Source: an uncultured Selenomonadaceae bacterium
GTDB lineage: Bacteria > Bacillota > Negativicutes > Selenomonadales > Selenomonadaceae
DNA: 7,619 nucleotides
Assembly (NCBI GenBank): GCA_958415865.1
Contig: CATYZV010000079.1
Coordinates: 1-7,619, forward strand
Direction of reading: 5' to 3'
The stretch's first letter is position 1, and each line of letters begins with the position of its first letter. The notes beneath the pieces were generated by a model, which saw only the letters and a list, made by a program, of their open reading frames with translations, did not search any database and was not told where the DNA came from. The translations under genes were made by a program, and so were the position numbers. This document shows positions 1 to 5,177 of this stretch, piece by piece.

Positions 1-1
1 C

Positions 2-7
2 TATAAT
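2..7 (+). promoter_or_regulatory. possible -10 box of the OmpH-like gene
   Basis: A perfect TATAAT hexamer lies at the left edge of the window, 41 bases before the OmpH-like start codon. A transcript would begin near base 14 and leave a short leader holding the SD. Any -35 element would lie outside the window, so the promoter cannot be confirmed. Confidence 0.4.
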
Positions 8-47
8 ATGTCTAATGGCATAGAATACCTTAGGAGGATATCAATAA

Positions 48-488
48 ATGAAAAAACACTTTTTAGCAATCATCTGTTCTGCAATTTTCATGCTGGGCAT
101 CGGAGGAACGGCTTCAGCTGCTGATGTATATCAGCCTGCTGCATCGTCATCTGTCGCTACGATCGACTATCAGTACGTCCTCGCCAATATCCCGGAAAGC
201 AAAAACATTCAGCAGTCCATGATGAAACTCTCCGAAGACGCACAGAAGGAATTTGAAAAATCCGTGAATGACAAGATGAGCCCGCAGGAAATCCAGAAAG
301 TCCGCGCCCGCATCTTCACTGACCTTCGCCAAAAACAGATCAATCTGGTAAAACCGCTGCAGGAAAAGATCAACACAGCTATTAAAGACGTAGCTGCTAA
401 GCACGGCTACAGCGTAGTTGTAAATAGAGATGTAACGCTCTTTACCTCTGCCGACATTACCGAAGAAGTCTTAAACGCTGTTAAATAA
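48..488 (+). CDS. OmpH/Skp-family periplasmic chaperone-like protein
   Basis: This 146-aa protein is a likely exported member of the OmpH/Skp family. In diderm bacteria these periplasmic chaperones hold unfolded outer-membrane proteins on the way to the BAM complex. Residues 1-24 form a clear signal peptide: the basic start MKKH, a hydrophobic core, and an ASA-AD cleavage site after residue 24. The mature chain opens with a short beta-strand-like segment (VATIDYQYVL, about 36-45). A charged, helix-prone stretch follows (about 50-120), typical of the Skp coiled-coil arms. The family-like C-terminal segment VVVNRDVTLF then ADITEEVLNA ends it. The mature length of about 122 residues is on the short side. 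The start is set by an excellent SD, AGGAGG at 32-37, ten bases before the ATG. The gene is followed by its own terminator, so it looks monocistronic or the last gene of a unit. It supports a diderm host. Family assignment is firm; client proteins are unknown. Confidence 0.88.
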   Translation: MKKHFLAIICSAIFMLGIGGTASAADVYQPAASSSVATIDYQYVLANIPESKNIQQSMMKLSEDAQKEFEKSVNDKMSPQEIQKVRARIFTDLRQKQINLVKPLQEKINTAIKDVAAKHGYSVVVNRDVTLFTSADITEEVLNAVK

Positions 489-517
489 TAGCGGTAAATA
501 TCAGCAATGAATCAAGC

Positions 518-547
518 GGCAGGTACAAGATTTGTACCTGCCTTTTT
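518..547 (+). terminator. Rho-independent terminator after the OmpH-like gene
   Basis: A perfect 11-bp stem (GGCAGGTACAA at 518-528 against TTGTACCTGCC at 532-542) with a 3-base loop is followed by five T residues. It ends 35 bases before the glucosidase start, so the two plus-strand genes are probably not one simple operon, unless the hairpin is read through or regulated. Confidence 0.88.
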
Positions 548-582
548 CAATGACAATCATACTACAAGAGGTGCATATATAT

Positions 583-2247
583 ATGGAAGATTTAAAATGG
601 TGGCAAAAGGCAATCGTCTACCAGATATACCCGAAATCCTTCTGCGACAGCAACGGCGACGGCATCGGCGACCTGCCGGGCATCATCAGCAAGCTGGATT
701 ACCTGCAAAAGCTCGATATAGGCGCGCTATGGCTCTGTCCTATATACCCTTCGCCGCAGAAAGACAACGGCTACGACATCTCTGACTACTGTGCTATCGA
801 CCCGCAGTACGGCACGATGGCAGATATGGACAGGCTGATTCACGAAGCACAGCAGCGCGGCATCAAAATCGTCATGGACCTCGTGTTCAATCACACGTCA
901 GATCAGCATCCTTGGTTTGAAGAATCGAAAAAATCAAAAGATAACTCTAAGCGCGACTGGTACATCTGGCGCGACGGCAAAGACGGCAAGCCGCCGACAA
1001 ACTGGCGTTCCATCTTCGGCGGCTCCGCTTGGCAGTTCGATGAAGCGACAGGGCAGTACTACCTGCACACCTTCGCCAAAGAACAGCCTGACCTCAACTG
1101 GGAAAATCCTGAAGTGCGCCGGGCACTTTACGATGTAACCCGCTTTTGGATGAACAAGGGCGTGGGCGGTTTCCGCATCGACGCTATACCGTTTATCAAA
1201 AAGCCGGCTGAATTCACTAACAGCACCATAGACGGCCCGGACGGACTGAGCGATATCTCCGCCGCTACAGCCTGCCGCGAAGGCATATTGGATTTTCTGC
1301 ACGAATGGAAAGATGAAACCTTCAGCCGCGGCGATGTATTCACCGTCGCCGAAGCAGCAGAAGTAAGACCGGAAGACTTTTCCAAATGGATAGGCAAAGA
1401 CGGCGTATTCGACATGGTATTTGAATTCAGCCACATACGCCTCGGCTTTGAAGACGGCTACATCTGGCACAAGCGCAAACCGTGGAAGCTCATCGACATC
1501 AGAAAATGCCTTACCGACGATGAAAACGCCGCCAAAGACAACGCTTGGCTGGCACTGTTCTTTGAAAATCACGACCTTCCTCGCAGCGTAAATTACTTCT
1601 TCCCCGAAGGCACGGACACCAAGCTATCCGCCAAATTCCTAGCCACCATTCTCTTGACCCTGCGCGGAACGCCGTTCATCTACGAAGGCGAAGAACTCGG
1701 CATGACGAACATAAAATGGCCTTCTATAAAAATGTACGACGACATATACTCCGCCGCTGAATACGAGCTGGCGATAAAAGACGGGCTTGAACCGCGCGAA
1801 GCCATGGAAGGTGTATGGAAGTACAGCCGCGACAACGCCCGCAGCCCCATGACGTGGAACAGATATTCACGCGCCGGCTTCACGACCGGCAGGCCGTGGC
1901 TGCCCCTGAACGACGAATACGCCGACATCAACGTAGAAAGTGAGCTGGAAGACGAAAGCTCCGTGCTCAATTACTATCTGAAGCTGATTAAACTACGCCG
2001 CAGCTATAAAGCACTGCAAGGCGGCAGCTACGAAGAACTGCTCTCTTACAGCCCCGGCATATACGCCTACGCCCGCACAGACGAAGCCTCCGGCGAACGC
2101 ATTGTAATAATCGCCAACACCACAGCAAAAATACGCGGCTACAGGCTGCCGGAACTCAAGGGAACTCAGCTTTTGATGTCCAATTACAGCGACAGAGAAT
2201 CAGGGCTTCTGCGCTCTTATGAAGTCCGCATCTACAAAGTAAAATAA
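583..2247 (+). CDS. GH13 alpha-glucosidase (oligo-1,6-glucosidase-like)
   Basis: This 554-aa cytoplasmic glycoside hydrolase should release glucose from the non-reducing ends of short alpha-glucosides such as malto- or isomalto-oligosaccharides. No signal peptide is present. The (beta/alpha)8 motifs are all visible: a calcium-type loop DSNGDGIGD (22-30), region I DLVFNH (99-104), the subfamily hallmark QPDLN (168-172), region II GFRIDAI with nucleophile D200, region III TVAE with acid/base E257, and region IV ENHD with D331. SRDNARSPMTW (415-425) is also typical, and a C-terminal beta domain follows from about residue 480. Ala201 follows the nucleophile, where alpha-1,6-active enzymes usually carry Val, so alpha-1,4 preference is inferred. 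The ATG at 583 is chosen because AGAGGTG (567-573) precedes it by nine bases; the in-frame ATG at 532 lies in the preceding terminator. Length fits the family (about 550-560). Trehalose-6-phosphate hydrolase or dextran glucosidase are less likely alternatives. Confidence 0.9.
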   Translation: MEDLKWWQKAIVYQIYPKSFCDSNGDGIGDLPGIISKLDYLQKLDIGALWLCPIYPSPQKDNGYDISDYCAIDPQYGTMADMDRLIHEAQQRGIKIVMDLVFNHTSDQHPWFEESKKSKDNSKRDWYIWRDGKDGKPPTNWRSIFGGSAWQFDEATGQYYLHTFAKEQPDLNWENPEVRRALYDVTRFWMNKGVGGFRIDAIPFIKKPAEFTNSTIDGPDGLSDISAATACREGILDFLHEWKDETFSRGDVFTVAEAAEVRPEDFSKWIGKDGVFDMVFEFSHIRLGFEDGYIWHKRKPWKLIDIRKCLTDDENAAKDNAWLALFFENHDLPRSVNYFFPEGTDTKLSAKFLATILLTLRGTPFIYEGEELGMTNIKWPSIKMYDDIYSAAEYELAIKDGLEPREAMEGVWKYSRDNARSPMTWNRYSRAGFTTGRPWLPLNDEYADINVESELEDESSVLNYYLKLIKLRRSYKALQGGSYEELLSYSPGIYAYARTDEASGERIVIIANTTAKIRGYRLPELKGTQLLMSNYSDRESGLLRSYEVRIYKVK

Positions 2248-2261
2248 GCATACAATACAAA

Positions 2262-2289
2262 AAAAGAACTGCCGGCTGGCAGTTCTTTT
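2262..2289. terminator. bidirectional terminator between convergent genes
   Basis: A perfect 12-bp stem (2262-2273 against 2278-2289) with a GGCT loop sits between the glucosidase and the ADP-ribosylglycohydrolase, which converge here. The plus-strand T run is TTTT within the stem; the minus-strand run is longer because seven A residues occupy 2259-2265. It should therefore stop transcription from both sides. Confidence 0.85.
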
Positions 2290-2306
2290 GCTTTGCTGAG
2301 ATACAA

Positions 2307-3200
2307 TTATTCTACGACCGCGCAGATTTCCTCAAGCATCTGCTTAATGCCTTCCGGCAGCGCATCGGTCCATCTCGGCGGTATAGCTTCAAAACCGTAG
2401 AAGCAGCCGGCAAGCCCGCCGGTCATCGCGCCTATGGTATCGCTGTCGCCGCCGTAGTTCACAGCGCGTATCAAAGCATCTTCAAAATTATCCGTATCCA
2501 TAAAAGCATGCAGCATAGTTATAATGCTGTCATGTGCACACGCTGTCGGCAGCACGTATTCTTTCTTATAACGGTAATACATCGTACTGTCGATCAGCTC
2601 ATCCATCGCCTGCTTGTCGATGCCGCGGTTGAAATGGCGGTAGATAAGCTGCGTATAGAGACGGCAGGCATTGTTGGACTGAGTGTTAGCGTGCGTCATA
2701 TTGGCGATGTCGAGTGCCTTGGGCACAGCTTCATCTTCTTCGCGGTAATACAGTGCCGGATATATCATATTGACGATTGCTCCGTTATCAATGCTGCCGC
2801 GGTTGCTGAACACATCCACCTGCTGCGCCGATTCCTGCCAGCGTGCCTTAGGCACCAAGTATTTGCCGTGAGCCTTTGCCATAGTCCTGTCGATGCTGCG
2901 CAGCGTCGTATCACTGATATCCCGCGGGCGGCTGATAGCCCAGTTGATATAATTCTTGCCTATTTCAGGATAAGGATCATCCGGATTCTTGATAATGCCG
3001 TAAGCACAGGCAAGCATCAATGCTGTCTCATCAGTACCTTCACCCGGTACAGTATTGAGCCAGCCGCCGCCGAGCATATCCCGCACCGTGCCGAACTCCA
3101 GTGCAATCTGTTCCGGCGACATGAACTCCAGCGGCGCACCGAGTGCATCGCCCACCGCCGCCCCGTATAAAGCACCTTTCAGCTTTGAAATATCTCTCAT
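2307..3200 (-). CDS. ADP-ribosylglycohydrolase (DraG/ARH family)
   Basis: This 297-aa soluble protein belongs to the ADP-ribosylglycohydrolase family. These two-metal enzymes remove ADP-ribose from proteins, nucleic acids or small ADP-ribose conjugates; the substrate here cannot be told. The N-terminal family signature GALYGAAVGDALGAPLEF is at 9-26. The first metal-binding motif reads TDET (56-59) rather than the commoner TDDT. A DNGA motif (138-141) and TH (169-170) follow, and the second metal site is GGDSDTIGAMTGGLAG (250-265), where D252, D254 and T255 are the expected ligands. All key positions are present, so the enzyme is probably active. Its start is supported by the SD core GGAGG at 3208-3212, seven bases from the ATG. 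It lies 24 bp behind the DUF554 gene on the same strand, so the two are probably co-transcribed, and it ends at the bidirectional terminator. No ADP-ribosyltransferase partner such as DraT is in the window. Confidence 0.88.
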   Translation of the reverse strand: MRDISKLKGALYGAAVGDALGAPLEFMSPEQIALEFGTVRDMLGGGWLNTVPGEGTDETALMLACAYGIIKNPDDPYPEIGKNYINWAISRPRDISDTTLRSIDRTMAKAHGKYLVPKARWQESAQQVDVFSNRGSIDNGAIVNMIYPALYYREEDEAVPKALDIANMTHANTQSNNACRLYTQLIYRHFNRGIDKQAMDELIDSTMYYRYKKEYVLPTACAHDSIITMLHAFMDTDNFEDALIRAVNYGGDSDTIGAMTGGLAGCFYGFEAIPPRWTDALPEGIKQMLEEICAVVE

Positions 3201-3224
3201 GAAAAAACCTCCGCAATCTATACA

Positions 3225-3947
3225 TTAAAACAACAGATGATATACAACAGGCACTATCAGCGCAGGCAGCATATTGCCGACGCGGACGTGCACCACTTTA
3301 TCGAATATAAGATTTATACCTATCAATGTTATCAGCACATTGCCCGTGCAGCAGATATCGCCGATCATCGCCTGCGTCATATACGGCGCAATAAAACCGG
3401 CCGCTACCGTAATCGAGCCTTGATACAAAAACAGCGGCAGAGCCGCAGCAAGAACACCGATGCCCATAGTCGAAGCAAAGACCATGCAGATGACACCATC
3501 GAGCACCGCTTTTGTAAATAACAGATCATAATCGCCTGACAGCCCGTCTTGAATCGAACCCAAAATAGCCATTGCCCCGACGCATATCACTAAAGTAACA
3601 GTAACAAAAGCATTCGTAAACGGAGAATCCGCATCCGTATGCAGAACTTTTCTGAGCATTTCCCCGACCTTTTCCAGCTGCTTTTCAATATCTATGTATT
3701 CACCCAGCAGCGTGCCGATTATCAGCGAAAAAATCATCAGCATCGTGCCCGAAGTCTTTAAGACCTCACCATCCACCGTTAGCAGCTGCTGCAGCGTCCC
3801 CGCTATGCCGATGAACAGCACCGATATCCCCAGCACCTTCAAAAGCGAATCCTGCAGAGAATCCTTTATGCCCTTTTTCAGCAGAAGCCCCACACCGCCG
3901 CCGACGAGTACCGCCGCTGTATTTACGATTGTCCCTAAACCAATCAA
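3225..3947 (-). CDS. DUF554-family membrane protein (YqgA/YdfK-like)
   Basis: This 240-aa integral membrane protein matches the DUF554 family (E. coli YqgA, B. subtilis YdfK), whose function is unsettled; a transport role is sometimes assumed. Family features are the start GLGTIVNTAAVLVGGGVGLL (3-22), the conserved loop GSIQDGLSGD (130-139) followed by KAVLDG (146-151), and the C-terminal GNMLPAL (224-230). About six or seven hydrophobic segments are visible, near residues 5-23, 38-55, 68-83, 112-130, 150-172, 178-195 and 203-216, with 226-240 at the end. The start is uncertain. I chose TTG at 3947 because it gives the usual family N-terminus (MIGLGT) and because AGGTG lies six bases upstream. 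ATG at 3965 would add six residues (MKKVRL) but has no SD. The gene probably shares a transcript with the ADP-ribosylglycohydrolase. No convincing promoter lies directly upstream, where instead the small-peptide transcript's terminator stands. Confidence 0.85.
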   Translation of the reverse strand: MIGLGTIVNTAAVLVGGGVGLLLKKGIKDSLQDSLLKVLGISVLFIGIAGTLQQLLTVDGEVLKTSGTMLMIFSLIIGTLLGEYIDIEKQLEKVGEMLRKVLHTDADSPFTNAFVTVTLVICVGAMAILGSIQDGLSGDYDLLFTKAVLDGVICMVFASTMGIGVLAAALPLFLYQGSITVAAGFIAPYMTQAMIGDICCTGNVLITLIGINLIFDKVVHVRVGNMLPALIVPVVYHLLF

Positions 3948-3972
3948 CAAACGCACCTTCTTCATGCAATAA

Positions 3973-4003
3973 AAACTAAACAAAGAGCCCTAAAAGGGCT
4001 CTT
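3973..4003 (-). terminator. terminator of the small-peptide transcript
   Basis: Read on the minus strand, a perfect 9-bp stem (4003-3995 against 3991-3983) with a three-base loop is followed by a T-rich tract TGTTTAGTTTTT. It would close a transcript of about 200 nt starting near 4180. It also lies in the leader of the DUF554 gene, so leak-through or attenuation there is possible. Confidence 0.65.
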
Positions 4004-4054
4004 CATGCTGCAAGCTGGCGGGCTTACAGCAAATTTTAGGCTGGCTGTGTTAAA

Positions 4055-4144
4055 TCAAAAGCGTCTGTCCAGCCATTTGCAGATATAATAGCTGACTATA
4101 TCTGCTGCGACAGACAAAAGAAAACCTACTATTGTATTATCCAA
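4055..4144 (-). CDS. tiny hydrophobic peptide, candidate type I toxin
   Basis: This is a very short gene on the minus strand, encoding 29 aa from TTG at 4144 or 32 aa from ATG at 4153. The predicted product has one hydrophobic segment (TIVGFLLSVAADIVSYYIC) followed by a charged tail KWLDRRF. That is the layout of single-pass membrane peptides such as type I toxins, and tiny Firmicute proteins with a KWLD-type tail seem familiar to me. TTG is preferred because GGGAGG (4160-4155) is ten bases away, whereas the ATG is only one base from it. The gene has its own extended -10 promoter (4187-4215), a leader able to mask the SD, and a terminator (3983-4003). A divergently transcribed RNA (4234-4308) is complementary to its initiation region. 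Toxicity is inference; it could instead be a harmless regulatory peptide. Very short genes are easy to overcall, but promoter, SD, terminator and antisense partner agree. Confidence 0.62.
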   Translation of the reverse strand: MDNTIVGFLLSVAADIVSYYICKWLDRRF

Positions 4145-4154
4145 TATGATCATA
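4118..4154. repeat. repeat copy 1: start region of the peptide gene
   Basis: These 37 bases match 4235-4273 in the same plus-strand orientation, with 31 identical columns and two one-base gaps. The ends are the most exact: AAGAAAAC at the left and ATATGATCATA at the right. On the minus strand this copy holds the bases just after the SD, both candidate start codons and about eleven codons of the small peptide. Confidence 0.75.
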
Positions 4155-4178
4155 CCTCCCTTCTGCCGGGGAGACACA
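4151..4178 (-). promoter_or_regulatory. SD-masking leader hairpin of the small peptide gene
   Basis: In the minus-strand transcript, CUCCC (4173-4169) can pair perfectly with GGGAG of the Shine-Dalgarno (4160-4156) across an eight-base loop. Five further pairs, U-A or G-U, extend the stem to 4178/4151. The structure would form almost at the predicted 5' end and bury both the SD and the ATG. It was read by eye, not computed. Confidence 0.5.
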
Positions 4179-4186
4179 GCAGGTAT

Positions 4187-4215
4187 ATTATATCAAATAT
4201 TGACTTTGTAAACAA
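4187..4215 (-). promoter_or_regulatory. promoter of the small peptide gene
   Basis: On the minus strand, TTGTTT (4215-4210) lies 17 bases before TATAAT (4192-4187), and TGA just upstream of the hexamer makes it an extended -10. Transcription should start near 4180. It overlaps the oppositely directed promoter at 4200-4227. Confidence 0.7.
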
Positions 4216-4227
4216 ATATGATATAAT
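4200..4227 (+). promoter_or_regulatory. promoter of the small divergent RNA
   Basis: TTGACT (4200-4205) stands 16 bases before a perfect extended -10, TGATATAAT (4219-4227). The predicted first base is about 4234-4235, which coincides with the left end of the repeat shared with the peptide gene. No coding gene follows on this strand before a terminator, so the product should be a short RNA. Confidence 0.75.
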
Positions 4228-4234
4228 GAAATTG

Positions 4235-4273
4235 AAGAAAACTTACAGAAAGTATTTTCCGTATATGATCATA
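4235..4273. repeat. repeat copy 2: 5' part of the small RNA
   Basis: These 39 bases are the imperfect direct copy of 4118-4154. The copy begins at the predicted 5' end of the small RNA and stops exactly at the base of its terminator stem. It includes the 10-base palindrome TATGATCATA, present in both copies. Confidence 0.75.
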
Positions 4274-4308
4274 AAAAGACTGAAAGTGGCGGCTTTCAGT
4301 CTTTTTAT
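4271..4308. terminator. terminator of the small RNA, probably bidirectional
   Basis: A perfect 16-bp stem (4271-4286 against 4293-4308) with a six-base loop TGGCGG carries A-rich and T-rich ends, with TTTTT at 4302-4306. In the plus direction it ends the small RNA. In the minus direction it also presents a run of five T residues and can end the nrd operon transcript. Confidence 0.85.
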
Positions 4309-4315
4309 ATTACAG

Positions 4316-4368
4316 AAATCTCAGCTGAAAACAGTGTGCTATTGCACTACTTCTAGCTGAGATTTTTT
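4316..4368. terminator. two-tier stem-loop after nrdG, possible terminator
   Basis: An 11-bp outer stem (4316-4326 against 4355-4365) encloses a second small hairpin (AGTGTGC near 4333 against GCACTACT, with one bulge). Six T residues follow on the plus strand; the minus-strand side has only a short T tract. It lies directly behind the nrdG stop codon and may protect or end that mRNA, or back up the small-RNA terminator. Confidence 0.55.
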
Positions 4369-4372
4369 ATGT

Positions 4373-4873
4373 TCAATATTCGATTGTAACAATCTCGCCT
4401 GTTTCGCGCCACTTATTCATATCGATAATCCGCTGATTGCTGCTGCCGCGGAATACGAGAGATATATCGCGCAGGCTCTGGACGAACGGACCGTCGATCA
4501 GCACATCCGTCTGTGCCAGCAGAGCATCTACATCATCATCGTGCATATTCACCAGCTGTTCTAATGTGTAGCCGGTGAATACGGTGATGTTGAGATTATG
4601 CTGATGTATTTTTGCTCCAAGCTCCGCCAAGGGTGCCGGCTGCAAAAACGGTTCTCCCCCGCTGAAGGTAACGCCGCTCAGCAGCGGATTTTCACAGATC
4701 TGTTCCAGCAGCTCGTCAGTATCGGCAAGATTACCACCGTTTAAATCGTGAGTCTGGGGATTGTGGCAGCCGGGGCAGTTGTGCTTGCAGCCTTGGGTGA
4801 AGATAGTGAAGCGATAGCCTTCTCCGTCGACGATGGAATCGTTGACCACCCCTGCAATTTTAATTGAGGCCAT
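4373..4873 (-). CDS. nrdG: anaerobic ribonucleotide reductase activating protein
   Basis: NrdG is the radical-SAM activase that uses a [4Fe-4S] cluster and S-adenosylmethionine to create the glycyl radical on class III ribonucleotide reductase. This 166-aa protein has the cluster motif CKHNCPGC (C29, C33, C36) followed by HNPQTHDLNGG, the SAM-contacting SGGEPF (71-76), DGPF (127-130) and the GSSNQR motif (143-148) typical of NrdG. Length fits the family. Its ATG lies inside the 3' end of the upstream glycyl-radical-domain gene, overlapping by 14 bases, and no strong SD precedes it, so translation is probably coupled. In this genome the substrate should be the detached 94-aa glycyl-radical protein rather than a C-terminal domain of NrdD itself. 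It is the last gene of the nrd operon. Confidence 0.93.
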   Translation of the reverse strand: MASIKIAGVVNDSIVDGEGYRFTIFTQGCKHNCPGCHNPQTHDLNGGNLADTDELLEQICENPLLSGVTFSGGEPFLQPAPLAELGAKIHQHNLNITVFTGYTLEQLVNMHDDDVDALLAQTDVLIDGPFVQSLRDISLVFRGSSNQRIIDMNKWRETGEIVTIEY

Positions 4874-5144
4874 GTTTTACGCGGTCGTGTTCTTCAGCGC
4901 GTTTTGCGTTGTTGAAGCGGTCTACCGTGCCTACGAGGTAGCCGGTGATGCGGCGGATTCTTTCAAACTTGGCGGGCTGTGTCTGATAGTCGATAGCTAC
5001 TTCGCCGTTGCCTGCATCGGAGATGGTCAGCTGAGACAGCGTTTCATCGGAGTTTTCTTTTACATAATTGATATAATTTACGATTTCTGCTTCCGTGATA
5101 TCATTGATACCATTTACTTTTACATCTACACCATTTACTAACAT
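4860..5144 (-). CDS. stand-alone glycyl-radical domain of class III RNR
   Basis: This 94-aa protein carries the part normally found at the very C-terminus of NrdD. Residues 60-91 read FERIRRITGYLVG then DRFNNAKRAEEHDRVKH, matching the E. coli tail pattern RRTCGYIG...EIKDRVLH. Gly68 is therefore the expected radical residue. The 759-aa NrdD encoded upstream lacks this motif, so the two proteins should assemble into one enzyme. Residues 1-58 (starting MLVNGVDVKVNG) are acidic and beta/alpha-like, resemble nothing I recognise, and may dock to NrdD. The ATG at 5144 is chosen because AGAGGGA (5157-5151) lies six bases before it; upstream TTG/ATG codons at 5165 and 5162 have no SD. It starts 33 bases after the nrdD stop and overlaps nrdG. 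A simple frameshift does not explain the split. Domain identity is firm; assembly is inferred. Confidence 0.85.
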   Translation of the reverse strand: MLVNGVDVKVNGINDITEAEIVNYINYVKENSDETLSQLTISDAGNGEVAIDYQTQPAKFERIRRITGYLVGTVDRFNNAKRAEEHDRVKHGLN

Positions 5145-5150
5145 ATATAA

Positions 5151-5157
5151 TCCCTCT
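5151..5157 (-). promoter_or_regulatory. SD of the glycyl-radical-domain gene
   Basis: On the minus strand AGAGGGA stands six bases before the ATG at 5144. It shows that the small protein has its own initiation site and is not merely a decayed 3' end of nrdD. Confidence 0.7.
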
Positions 5158-5177
5158 TTCATCAATATAATTTTATT

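Larger units (their letters stand above)
4234..4308 (+). ncRNA. candidate ~75-nt antitoxin-like small RNA
   Basis: A strong plus-strand promoter and an intrinsic terminator only about 45 bases past the predicted start delimit a short untranslated RNA. Its first ~39 bases (4235-4273) are an imperfect copy of plus-strand sequence 4118-4154, so they are complementary to the divergent peptide mRNA. The pairing has an 11-base perfect core over the start region, an 8-base perfect block at the far end, and 31 Watson-Crick pairs plus one G-U in all. The remainder is the terminator hairpin. Such an RNA should block translation of the small peptide or expose the duplex to RNase. Size and divergent layout parallel IstR-1 and OrzO, the RNA antitoxins of tisB and zorO in enterobacteria; sequence relationship to these is not claimed. 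A 44-codon frame crosses it, but its ATG lies inside the -10 box. Confidence 0.62.

Noticed and set aside
532..582. Upstream in-frame ATG that would lengthen the glucosidase by 17 residues
   Set aside because: It lies in the stem of the preceding terminator, has no SD, and the added residues are not family-like. The ATG at 583 has a good SD.
934..1572. 212-codon open frame antisense to the glucosidase
   Set aside because: It is a shadow of a strongly recognisable GH13 gene; its translation shows no domain and there is no SD.
2508..3170. 220-codon plus-strand frame
   Set aside because: It is antisense to the ADP-ribosylglycohydrolase, whose motifs are clear. Its translation is rich in His, Arg and Ile with no recognisable fold.
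3948..3983. TTG at 3983 as the start of the DUF554 protein
   Set aside because: It lies at the foot of the terminator hairpin, has no SD, and would add residues not found in the family.
4226..4360. 44-codon plus-strand frame starting MKLKKTYRKYF across the small RNA
   Set aside because: Its ATG overlaps the -10 box, so it lies upstream of the predicted start site. It has no SD and runs through the terminator hairpin.
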